Below are positions 56,050 to 64,000 of a DNA stretch of 64,000 nucleotides, piece by piece. The notes below the pieces were generated by a model that worked only from the letters and a program-made list of their open reading frames with translations, did no database searches and was not told the DNA's origin. This DNA comes from Bacteroidota bacterium. GTDB taxonomy: Bacteria > Bacteroidota > Ignavibacteria > Ignavibacteriales > Ignavibacteriaceae. The position numbers and the translations under genes are program-made. Numbering within the stretch: the stretch's first letter is position 1; each line of letters begins with the position of its first letter. The stretch lies in NCBI GenBank assembly GCA_021815405.1, contig JAKAGV010000001.1, forward strand, positions 1 through 64,000. Reading direction: 5' to 3'.

Positions 56050-57414
56050 ATGGAAAAGATTGAACAGAAAGCCTTAAGGTTTATCGAAGAGAATAATCTT
56101 ATAACGAAGGGTGATAAAATCCTCGTTGCCCTTAGCGGAGGACCGGATTCGGTTTTTCTTCTGCATCTTCTTAAAAAATATGGAAGAAAATTCCGGATTG
56201 AGTTAAGCACAATTCATATAAATCATATGATAAGGGGCAAATCTGCCAACGAAGATGAAGAATTTTGCAAAGAACTTTCATTAAATTTAGGTGTCAAATT
56301 TTTTTCCTTGCGGAGAAACGTTAAAAATCAATCTAAAAAGAAAAGAATCTCAGTTGAAGAAGCAGGAAGAATTATCAGGTATGCCGAATTTGATAAAGCG
56401 GTAAAGAAATTTGGCATTGATAAATTAGCAACAGCACATAATTGCAGCGACAATGCTGAAACCGTTCTCCTAAATTTAATTAAGGGAACAGGATTGAAAG
56501 GAATTTCCGGTATTCCGGTTAAGCGCGGATATATTATACGTCCTATTTTGAATTTGAAGAAGGATGAAATACGTGAATATCTTAACAGGCACGGAATCGA
56601 ATATAGAACAGATGAATCAAACTTAAGCAGAAATTATGAGCGCAATTTTTTACGATTAAATGTAATACCATTAATCAAAGAAAAGCTCAATCCGGATTTT
56701 GAAATTTCACTGCTGAAGGAATCTGAAATCTTCAGGAATGTTTCGACGTACATCGACAATAAGATAAACGCTGAAGCGGATAAATTATTCGAGCCGTCTG
56801 TACATGAACTGAAAATAAATTCAGCAAGCTTCAAAAAAGTTGATGATGAATTAAAAAGTTATTTACTTAAATCAGCTATTGAGGAAAAATTTAAAGTTCA
56901 GCTTGAGTTTAAGGATTTTAAAAATATAATTAGCCTTCTGAAAAAAGAACCGGGTAAAAAAATAAATTTATCAAATAATCTTACTGCTTTTAACGAACGG
57001 GAAAGTACGATAATAAGCAGAATGAAACCGGCAGAAGAATTTAATCCGGTGAGTCTTTCGGCCGGAGATGAAATAAAAACCGGTGAAAAAGTTTTTTCAA
57101 TAAGATTGAGCGACAAGGTCCCCGGAAAATTTTTAAGAAATAAATTAAAAGAATATATAACAGCGGACAAATTAAACGAAAATTTCGTTTTAAGAAGATG
57201 GAAAACCGGCGATAGATTTTTTCCTTTCGGATTTAAAGGATCAAAGAAAATCTCCGATTTCTTGAATGAGCAGAAAATTCCATCATCTAAAAAGAAAGAG
57301 CAGTTGGTCTTAACATACCGCGGACAGATTGTTTGGGTACTTGGGCTACGGCTTGATGACCGCTTCAAAATTACTAACAATACAAAAAAGGTTCTTGAAT
57401 TATGCCTGAAGTAA
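56050..57414 (+). CDS. tilS: tRNA(Ile)-lysidine synthase
   Basis: A 454-residue PP-loop enzyme that turns C34 of the AUA-reading isoleucine tRNA into lysidine. The PP loop SGGPDS is at residues 29-34; the C-terminal domains follow (about 330-454), with the TilS motif FVLRRWKTGDRFFPFG. It overlaps hpt by 13 bases; tilS-hpt-ftsH is a widely kept gene order. Confidence 0.94.
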   Translation: MEKIEQKALRFIEENNLITKGDKILVALSGGPDSVFLLHLLKKYGRKFRIELSTIHINHMIRGKSANEDEEFCKELSLNLGVKFFSLRRNVKNQSKKKRISVEEAGRIIRYAEFDKAVKKFGIDKLATAHNCSDNAETVLLNLIKGTGLKGISGIPVKRGYIIRPILNLKKDEIREYLNRHGIEYRTDESNLSRNYERNFLRLNVIPLIKEKLNPDFEISLLKESEIFRNVSTYIDNKINAEADKLFEPSVHELKINSASFKKVDDELKSYLLKSAIEEKFKVQLEFKDFKNIISLLKKEPGKKINLSNNLTAFNERESTIISRMKPAEEFNPVSLSAGDEIKTGEKVFSIRLSDKVPGKFLRNKLKEYITADKLNENFVLRRWKTGDRFFPFGFKGSKKISDFLNEQKIPSSKKKEQLVLTYRGQIVWVLGLRLDDRFKITNNTKKVLELCLK

Positions 57415-57965
57415 AAAACGATTTAAGTAATAGAGTTGTAATTGGTTCTGATGTTTTTGTCCCTTTAATTAAGGAAGTGGAACTTCAGGAAAGAATTAAA
57501 GCGCTTGGTAAAGAAATCTCGGAAAATTATCGTGGTAAAGTTCCGGTTTTTATCGGTGTGTTAAACGGCGCATTTTTATTTCTTTCTGATCTTATAAAAA
57601 ATGTTACGGTAGATTGCGAAGTTGATTTTTTTAAATTATCAAGTTACGGCGATGAGAAAATATCTACTGGTAAAGTTAAGCTTATTAAGGAACTGAGTTG
57701 TGACGTAAGCGGACGTGATATTATTATTGTGGAGGATATTGTTGATTCGGGGTTATCGATGAAATTTATAGAAGATTTGATTGCACCGCACAATCCAGCC
57801 AGTATGAGCGTGGTTTCCCTGCTGGTAAAGCCGAATAGTCTTAGATATAATGTAAAAATTGATTATATTGGTTTCAATATTCCGAGCAAGTTTGTAATAG
57901 GTTATGGATTAGATTATGCGCAGAAATACCGAAACTTGAGAAGCATTTATGTGCTTAGTGAATGA
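57402..57965 (+). CDS. hpt: Hypoxanthine phosphoribosyltransferase
   Basis: A 187-residue purine salvage enzyme. The PRPP-binding loop is IIIVEDIVDSGLSM (about 107-120), and the flexible loop region is KLSSYGDEKIS. Length is normal. It lies in the tilS-hpt-ftsH order. Confidence 0.94.
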   Translation: MPEVKNDLSNRVVIGSDVFVPLIKEVELQERIKALGKEISENYRGKVPVFIGVLNGAFLFLSDLIKNVTVDCEVDFFKLSSYGDEKISTGKVKLIKELSCDVSGRDIIIVEDIVDSGLSMKFIEDLIAPHNPASMSVVSLLVKPNSLRYNVKIDYIGFNIPSKFVIGYGLDYAQKYRNLRSIYVLSE

Positions 57966-57983
57966 CGGAGAATTATATTAAAA

Positions 57984-60104
57984 ATGGAAAATAAATTAAA
58001 TAAATTATATATGGCGGATAATAGCGAAAACAAATCATCATCCAAGGGACCTAGAGGCGGAGGACCTAATAGACCTGATGATAATTTTGATTGGTCAAGA
58101 ATAATACGAATGGTCTTCGGATGGGGTGCTGTAATTGTTGCAGCAGTAATTATAATGCAGCTGTTCAAAACCAACTCTGTTAGTTATGTGGATGTGGATT
58201 ATCCTACATACGAAAAGCTGTTAAACGACGGTGACATACTTAAAGCTACAATTACTAAATCGGATGTAAACGATTATACTTTTAAAGCCGAATTAAAAGC
58301 TCAGCAAACTGTAACAGTCGGCGGTAAAGATATATCGGTAAAATATATTTCTGTTTACATGCCGGAACCGATTATCAAAGAACAGGAAGCTTTGTGGCAG
58401 CAAAAAGACATTAACTATACGTTTGATAAAGAGTCAAATGAGTGGATGCAGATTTTACTTGGTTTCCTTCCATGGGTTTTGATTATTGCTGTTTGGATAG
58501 TTATTATGCGGCGAATGCAAGGTGCAGGTGGCGGCACTCGCGGTATATTTTCATTCGGGAAAAGCAAAGCAAAACTTATTACTCAATCTGCACAACGGAT
58601 AACATTTAAAGATGTTGCCGGTGCTGATGAAGCTAAACTTGAGTTGAATGAAATAATAGAGTTTTTAAAAGAGCCGACGAAATTTCAAAAATTAGGGGGA
58701 AAAATTCCAAGAGGTGTTCTTTTATTAGGACCTCCAGGAACAGGTAAGACTCTTTTAGCACGTGCTGTTGCCGGTGAAGCTGGTGTTCCTTTCTTCTCAA
58801 TAAGTGGTGCAGACTTTGTCGAAATGTTTGTTGGTGTTGGTGCAAGCCGTGTAAGAGATCTTTTTGATCAAGGGAAAAAGAATGCACCATGCATAATTTT
58901 TATTGATGAAATTGATGCTGTTGGAAGACACCGCGGCGCCGGTTTAGGCGGCGGTCATGATGAACGTGAACAAACTCTTAACCAATTATTAGTTGAGATG
59001 GATGGATTCGAGCAGAACAGCGGTGTTATAATTATTGCCGCGACAAACCGTCCGGATGTTCTTGATCCAGCATTGCTGAGGCCGGGAAGATTTGACAGGC
59101 AGGTAGTTGTAGACCGACCTGATGTCAAAGGACGCGAAGGAATATTGAAGGTCCATACACGAAACATCCCGCTCGATACGAGTGTTAATCTGGAAGTACT
59201 TGCAAAAGGTACACCCGGCTTGGCAGGCGCCGAGCTTGCAAACCTTGCTAACGAAGCTGCTTTACTTGCCGCAAGAAAGAACAAGAAAAAAGTTGAGATG
59301 GTTGACTTTGAGGAAGCAAAAGACAAAGTTATGATGGGAATGGAACGCAAGAGCATGATCATTTCGGAAGAAGAAAAGAAAACTACTGCCTACCATGAAA
59401 TCGGACATGTACTTGTTGCAAGGATGCTTCCGGAAGCCGATCCGGTTCACAAAGTAACTATAATCCCGCGCGGAAGGGCTCTTGGTGTTACAAGCTATTT
59501 ACCAATAGATGAAAAGCATACTTATTCAAAAGAATATTTGGAAGCGATAATCACTTATGCTTTGGGCGGAAGAGCTGCTGAGAAGATTATCTTTAATCAT
59601 TATACTACCGGCGCAGGAAATGATATAGAGAAAGCAACAAGTATAGCACACAAAATGGTTTGTGAATGGGGTATGAGTGATAAACTTGGTCCGTTAAGTT
59701 ATGGTGCTAAGGAAGAAGAAATTTTCTTGGGCAGAGAGATACAACGTCATCGCGATTACAGTGAGCGTACCGCAATTGAGATTGATGATGAGGTAAGAAG
59801 AATTGTGAACTCGGCTATGGTTGGTGCAGAGAAAATTCTTACAGAAAACATTGACATACTCCATAAGCTTTCTAAGGAATTACTTGAAAGAGAAATCCTC
59901 GATTCAGATGAGATTGACAAGTTAATTCACGGAGAAACACTTCCACCTGTAAAGAAAGATGGTAACAATGGATCAGGAAATCCTGAAGAGATTCCTGATC
60001 ACGTAAAAAAGCTGATGGAGCAAAGAAAACAAGCGGCAGTAGAACCGTTAAAGACTGAAAATATAGAAGGAAAAGAATTTACTCCTACAGATGGCTCCAA
60101 TTGA
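57984..60104 (+). CDS. ftsH: ATP-dependent zinc metalloprotease FtsH
   Basis: A 706-residue membrane AAA+ protease. Two membrane helices (about 34-55 and 155-178), Walker A GPPGTGKT (about 249-256), Walker [13 protein letters not shown], second region of homology, and the zinc site HEIGH at about 471-475. The C-terminal tail after 645 is charged and flexible. It degrades misfolded membrane proteins and regulators. Its end overlaps the next gene by 14 bases. Confidence 0.96.
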   Translation: MENKLNKLYMADNSENKSSSKGPRGGGPNRPDDNFDWSRIIRMVFGWGAVIVAAVIIMQLFKTNSVSYVDVDYPTYEKLLNDGDILKATITKSDVNDYTFKAELKAQQTVTVGGKDISVKYISVYMPEPIIKEQEALWQQKDINYTFDKESNEWMQILLGFLPWVLIIAVWIVIMRRMQGAGGGTRGIFSFGKSKAKLITQSAQRITFKDVAGADEAKLELNEIIEFLKEPTKFQKLGGKIPRGVLLLGPPGTGKTLLARAVAGEAGVPFFSISGADFVEMFVGVGASRVRDLFDQGKKNAPCIIFIDEIDAVGRHRGAGLGGGHDEREQTLNQLLVEMDGFEQNSGVIIIAATNRPDVLDPALLRPGRFDRQVVVDRPDVKGREGILKVHTRNIPLDTSVNLEVLAKGTPGLAGAELANLANEAALLAARKNKKKVEMVDFEEAKDKVMMGMERKSMIISEEEKKTTAYHEIGHVLVARMLPEADPVHKVTIIPRGRALGVTSYLPIDEKHTYSKEYLEAIITYALGGRAAEKIIFNHYTTGAGNDIEKATSIAHKMVCEWGMSDKLGPLSYGAKEEEIFLGREIQRHRDYSERTAIEIDDEVRRIVNSAMVGAEKILTENIDILHKLSKELLEREILDSDEIDKLIHGETLPPVKKDGNNGSGNPEEIPDHVKKLMEQRKQAAVEPLKTENIEGKEFTPTDGSN

Positions 60105-60759
60105 TCAAGGTACTATTAATTATAGAGATGAATTAGTTAGAAAACTGATTCATCTCAGCTCTCTTTCTATACCTATCGTTTATTATTTTATCCCGAGGTC
60201 TGCTGCAATTATAATTTTAAGTATCCTTTCTGCAGCAGCGATAATATTAGATTTATCAAGATATTTTTATCCTCAAGTAGGAAAAGTTTTTTATTCTATT
60301 TTTGGTTTTCTTTTGCGCAGGCACGAAGTTGATACAAAAAAGAAAAACTTAAACGGCGCTACTTATGTTTTAATATCAGCTCTTATCTGCGCTATCTTTT
60401 TCCCTAAAATATTCTTTATCACCGGCTTTACGATACTTATAATAAGTGACTCCTCCGCCGCACTTATAGGCAGAAAGTTTGGGAAACATAAATTTCTTGC
60501 TAAAAGCTTGGAAGGAACGCTGGCATTTTTTGTAAGTGCAAGTATTGTCGTTTTGTTTACACCAAAGATAGAAAATCTATCAATCGAATATCTAATCGGG
60601 ATTATTGCAGCAGCGGTAGGCGCAATTGTGGAAAACGTTTCATTTGGTTTCGCCGATGATAACTTATCTATTCCCATTTCAATTTGCTTAACTATGTGGG
60701 TCCTATATCTTTTGATGCTTCCTGGATTGAGTCTTACACTCTCCAATGTGCCTCGCTAA
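60091..60759 (+). CDS. Dolichol/diacylglycerol kinase-like membrane protein
   Basis: A 222-residue protein with about seven helices. [17 protein letters not shown] at the start, [17 protein letters not shown] and [18 protein letters not shown] resemble the SEC59/DGK1/VTE5 group of CTP-dependent lipid kinases. The lipid substrate is not known. It overlaps the end of ftsH, so it is translated with it. Confidence 0.82.
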   Translation: MAPIDQGTINYRDELVRKLIHLSSLSIPIVYYFIPRSAAIIILSILSAAAIILDLSRYFYPQVGKVFYSIFGFLLRRHEVDTKKKNLNGATYVLISALICAIFFPKIFFITGFTILIISDSSAALIGRKFGKHKFLAKSLEGTLAFFVSASIVVLFTPKIENLSIEYLIGIIAAAVGAIVENVSFGFADDNLSIPISICLTMWVLYLLMLPGLSLTLSNVPR

Positions 60760-60856
60760 TAACTTTCTAGTAATATTTAATTACAAATAGATTGAACATT
60801 TTATACAGAAAAGTGAAAGTTTTTAGGCAGCGGGATTAGAATTTCAACTCAAATTT

Positions 60857-62809
60857 TTACTTCTCTAACACTTCAGCTAAACCTTGCGGTAAAATATAAT
60901 CTGGAAAATCCTGCTTGATTTTCTTAATATAGATTTTTGCACGGTCAACTTTATCAAATTGCATTTCATATAAAGCTCTTCGTGCAAGCATAGAGCCGAC
61001 AGTCTGCTCAATAAAATTTGTATAGCTGGTTTGAATTTTTGGAAAGCGAATGGTGAAGTTCGGATCGCCTGCCGGAACATAATTATTCCCTCTGACTACT
61101 TTGAACATTAATACATCCGGGACGAGAGTATAACCTTTAGGCAAAGTAAACTCGCCGCGCTGCATTTCATTATCAAATAATTCGGGGGCGATATAGAAAT
61201 CTCTATTTCCGATATTACTTGCCACCAAATCCGTCATTATTTTCCTGTAATAAAATTCTAAGGTCTTAGAATCATAATTGCCTCCACTTTCGAACGGAAC
61301 TAATGCTTTTAGAAAACCGTTTACATCCGGATGCAGGCCAGCTAACAAAAATGGATGGTCATTATTCAATTGGTGGTAGTACCAGGAGCGCCGCAAAAGT
61401 TCTTTATCAACTACAGTAACATCGGGTCTATATTTTTCAACATATTGAAAATATAGCGATGGAGAGACAAGATAGTCCCATTCATAACTAAAAAGAATCG
61501 AATTCTTACTGCAGTAATGAAGAACAGTTTTGGTATAATCTTCAAAAGTAAAAACGTCGCTCTGATTATCTTCAAAATAGTTAAAATAAATTTGAACCAG
61601 AATAAAAACTGAAATTAATATTGCCGGTGTTGCATAGGGATGATGGGAATGTTTCAGCAATGATAAAAGCCAAACCGAACCGAACACAGCCATGAACGCA
61701 AGTGAAACATATGCAAGAAGGAAGTACGAATCTATATCGTGAATATCGTAATTGATGGAATATAGGACAGTAAACAAAAAAGTGATGAATATAAATATGA
61801 AAAATTTTTTTCCTATTTTGAACGCATAAAACAATCCTACCAGACAAATAAAAAGACTCGCTAAAAATTCACTTGGTAAATTGGAAATAAAATAGCTAAG
61901 CTGTTTTCCGGCAGCCGCAGTTGATGAAAAGAGCCAGACATGGTACTGGTCTCCCTCAACATGACGAAGGAATCTCGCATAAGTATCCGGGTTGCCCCAG
62001 TCAAGAACCGGATTTTGCATTGCACGAAGCGGCAGATAAGAATACAACAATGCAAGAACAGGAATAAAAACTACGAACATCAGCGCAATTCTTTGGAAGC
62101 TTTTTTTGTTAAATCCATATTTAGTGAAATACAGATATGCAACACCGGGAATTACATAAAGTGTTGTCATGTGGTTGGAAAATCCAAGCGCGAGGAAAAA
62201 AGCAAACACCATCCATGGATTGAAGAATTTAATTTTTGCCGGATTGTCTTTACTAAGATATGCCTTGATTAGGAAAAGAATAATCAGACAAAACAAAAAT
62301 AACTGGAGCGAATAAACTTCAACAGACGTACCTTGCATCCAGAAAGTTTTATCGAAGGCTAAAATCAATCCGCCAAAAACGGCTCCGAGATATTTTTTTA
62401 ATTCAGGAATTTCAAATTTACCATTGTCAGGCTTAGGTATTTCTGTTTTCTTCTTACCTTTAGATTGCGGCTTGGATTGGAGATGAAGTTTTTCGGTCTC
62501 AAATTCTTTGATATTATCAAGAACTAATTTTGCCGTATAAACAAAAATCATAACGGCTAAAGAACACCAGATAGCCGTAAGTAAATTCAACTGATAAATT
62601 TTTGAAAGCGGCAATGGAATCAAATAGAATAAATGTCCCAGCATTGTAAACAGCGGATAACCTGTCGGATGCGCAATTCCCAAAGTTGCCTGGACAGTTG
62701 ATAACTCTCCCGCATCGATCTCCACAACCGACGGTGCCAGAGTGGTGAGATAAATTAAAAAGACAAATATTCCGGTTAGAACAGCATAATACTTTTTTAG
62801 AAACTTCAA
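60857..62809 (-). CDS. DUF2723 membrane protein (putative glycosyltransferase)
   Basis: A 650-residue protein with about 10-12 helices in its first two thirds and a soluble tail. The start VVEIDAGELSTVQATLGIAH and PTGYPLFTMLGH is the DUF2723 signature, which in recent work is related to protein O-mannosyltransferases (GT-C fold) of Bacteroidota. The acidic residues in the first loop fit a GT-C active site. It starts 2 bases after the GlnE-like gene ends and is in the same transcript. Confidence 0.88.
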   Translation of the reverse strand: MKFLKKYYAVLTGIFVFLIYLTTLAPSVVEIDAGELSTVQATLGIAHPTGYPLFTMLGHLFYLIPLPLSKIYQLNLLTAIWCSLAVMIFVYTAKLVLDNIKEFETEKLHLQSKPQSKGKKKTEIPKPDNGKFEIPELKKYLGAVFGGLILAFDKTFWMQGTSVEVYSLQLFLFCLIILFLIKAYLSKDNPAKIKFFNPWMVFAFFLALGFSNHMTTLYVIPGVAYLYFTKYGFNKKSFQRIALMFVVFIPVLALLYSYLPLRAMQNPVLDWGNPDTYARFLRHVEGDQYHVWLFSSTAAAGKQLSYFISNLPSEFLASLFICLVGLFYAFKIGKKFFIFIFITFLFTVLYSINYDIHDIDSYFLLAYVSLAFMAVFGSVWLLSLLKHSHHPYATPAILISVFILVQIYFNYFEDNQSDVFTFEDYTKTVLHYCSKNSILFSYEWDYLVSPSLYFQYVEKYRPDVTVVDKELLRRSWYYHQLNNDHPFLLAGLHPDVNGFLKALVPFESGGNYDSKTLEFYYRKIMTDLVASNIGNRDFYIAPELFDNEMQRGEFTLPKGYTLVPDVLMFKVVRGNNYVPAGDPNFTIRFPKIQTSYTNFIEQTVGSMLARRALYEMQFDKVDRAKIYIKKIKQDFPDYILPQGLAEVLEK

Positions 62810-62811
62810 CT

Positions 62812-64000
62812 TTAACCTTCAAGATATTTTATGAAAGCAGCCTGATTAGATTTGATAACTTCCGATAATTTTTTTTGGAATAATCCTACAGATTTGTATC
62901 CTATTTTTTTTGCAATTGGCAGCAGCCTTTCTTCGCTCAATGGAATTGAGATTGATGAACTGTTAAAAATGTTTTGATTCGTCATTTCAAAATTTTTAAG
63001 AAAATTAAAATTATCCTTAAGTCCTTGCAAATCGTCAAATATTCTGTCCTGCATAGTCAACCTGGAAATAATATCGTCAATTCGTTTACCTCTAAAACTC
63101 AAAAATAAACTTTTGTTCGATAAAAGAATAAACTGGATAATAAATTCAATGTCACTCAGACCGCCCCGGCTCTTTTTTATACTGAAGCTTTTGATTGTAG
63201 TAGGAGAAACTTGAGGATAAAGTTTTATTCTCATCTCCTTGATGTCAGTTTGTAATTTCTTTGGATCCGAAATTGAAATTCTATTTCTAATAGATTTATT
63301 CAATTTGTTAAATATTTTCTTATCTCCGGTAATAAAATTTAACTTGGTAAAAGCCTGCAGTTCCCAGGTTCTAGCGCGATGTAAAATGTAATCATTATAA
63401 TTTTCAGTATCCCAGGATAGATTGCTGCTCTTGCCTTCCGGACGGAGCCTGCAATCAACTTCAAACGGCTTAAGTTCTTCTTTAAGTTTCAGAAGAAGCT
63501 TCTGGAAATATTTTTGAACATCAGGAATTGAGTTGATATTATTCACTACAAAAATCAAATCGATGTCTGACTTAAATGTTAATTCGCCTGAACCGAAACT
63601 TCCCATTGCGGCAATCATGTAACCGAATTTATTTAATTTAGCCGGCAGCACTTTTTCTGCTAATCGTTTTATAGAACTGGAAAAATAATTTTTTAAGAAT
63701 TTTGACACTGTCTTTGAAGTAATTAAATCAAGAGTAAATTGCATTGCAGTAATAAATAAAATAGTCTTCGTTTGCAGCTTTTCGAGGCTTTTGCTATTTA
63801 GCTTTTCAAAGGCTTTTTGTGTTAGGAAGTATTCTCTCAAATCATGATCTTCCGCAAAGAGATCAATTGATAGTTGAGAGAACTCCGAAAGTTTTAAGAA
63901 AGCATTAAACAATTTCTTGTCCTGAAATTCTTTGTACCAGACAGATGGCAGTGAAGAATTACGGATTACTCTAACAAAGTTCTGAAGTACTTGATCCGAA
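62812..64000 (-). CDS. GlnE-type glutamine synthetase adenylyltransferase, 5' part outside window
   Basis: At least 396 residues are visible; the frame stays open to the window edge and the first possible TTG start at 63912 is not real, because the coding text continues upstream (NFVRVIRNSSLPSVWYKEF). The nucleotidyltransferase signature is GSFGSGELTFKSDIDLIFVV, with CRLRPEGKSSNLSW and SRGGLSDIEFIIQFI, matching GlnE. GlnE controls glutamine synthetase by adenylylation. Only one catalytic half is visible; whether it is single or double cannot be told. Confidence 0.85.
   Translation of the reverse strand, partial: SDQVLQNFVRVIRNSSLPSVWYKEFQDKKLFNAFLKLSEFSQLSIDLFAEDHDLREYFLTQKAFEKLNSKSLEKLQTKTILFITAMQFTLDLITSKTVSKFLKNYFSSSIKRLAEKVLPAKLNKFGYMIAAMGSFGSGELTFKSDIDLIFVVNNINSIPDVQKYFQKLLLKLKEELKPFEVDCRLRPEGKSSNLSWDTENYNDYILHRARTWELQAFTKLNFITGDKKIFNKLNKSIRNRISISDPKKLQTDIKEMRIKLYPQVSPTTIKSFSIKKSRGGLSDIEFIIQFILLSNKSLFLSFRGKRIDDIISRLTMQDRIFDDLQGLKDNFNFLKNFEMTNQNIFNSSSISIPLSEERLLPIAKKIGYKSVGLFQKKLSEVIKSNQAAFIKYLEG

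Overview
The window looks like chromosomal DNA of an A+T-rich, Gram-negative member of the Bacteroidota/Chlorobiota side of the tree, most likely an Ignavibacteria-type organism. The sequence evidence is a secreted protein at 50507-51832 with a C-terminal type IX secretion sorting domain of the NYPNPFNP kind, an OmpA protein with thrombospondin-3 repeats, a Wzi-type outer-membrane protein, DUF2723 and TIGR01777 genes, and intergenic regions full of short dispersed repeats. The lineage is inferred from recognised families; no search was run. No rRNA, tRNA, CRISPR array or full-length transposase gene was seen.

Layout. 1-5540 is a decaying accessory zone: a RelE/ParE tail, DUF4160/DUF2442, VapBC and HicBA modules. 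Here the toxins VapC and HicA carry stop codons while their antitoxins remain open, and DUF4160 is split by a 122-bp insertion. 2689-16528 carries surface polysaccharide genes: Wzi-like porin, SLBB exporter, Wzc-type tyrosine kinase, RmlA, RmlC, a DegT aminotransferase, GDP-fucose synthase and GDP-mannose dehydratase. They are mixed with a HAD phosphatase, a GIY-YIG nuclease and several copies of the same short inverted-repeat element. 16732-20956 holds an OmpA-like protein, peptidase T and a U32 peptidase-like protein.

21155-30716 is a clean catabolic operon for reductive pyrimidine degradation: PreT and PreA reduce uracil/thymine, dihydropyrimidinase opens the ring, beta-ureidopropionase releases the beta-amino acid, a class III transaminase makes the semialdehyde, and MmsA converts that to an acyl-CoA. 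An NCS1 permease at the end probably imports the base. 30813-33859 has YceH, the wreck of a TumE-type toxin module, and ProS. 34790-39754 is a signalling block: PAS histidine kinase, sigma-54 activator, STAS protein, and a double-receiver PP2C phosphatase.

39897-49960 is housekeeping (PrfA, IspH, a secreted thioredoxin/TPR protein, sugar nucleotidyltransferase, MetK, AhcY, TIGR01777 epimerase). 50507-53411 holds the sorted secreted protein, a previously unremarked degenerate tandem array with a period of about 41 bp, and two unknown genes. 53596-64000 is core again: GreA, RibD, RibE, TilS-Hpt-FtsH, a dolichol-kinase-like protein, DUF2723 and a GlnE-type adenylyltransferase cut by the right edge.

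The most interesting result is the short mobile element. Three single copies are exactly 122 bp, with ends CTGAAGTTACGC/GCGTAACTTCAG or close variants, and each is flanked by its own perfect 7-bp direct repeat (TTACATT, TTAAAGA, TTAATAA). One split a gene whose reading frame is exactly restored on paper by removing the element plus one 7-bp copy. A longer composite copy sits directly beside a GIY-YIG nuclease gene whose start codon region is itself part of the repeat. No DDE transposase is present in the window, so the source of mobility is open.
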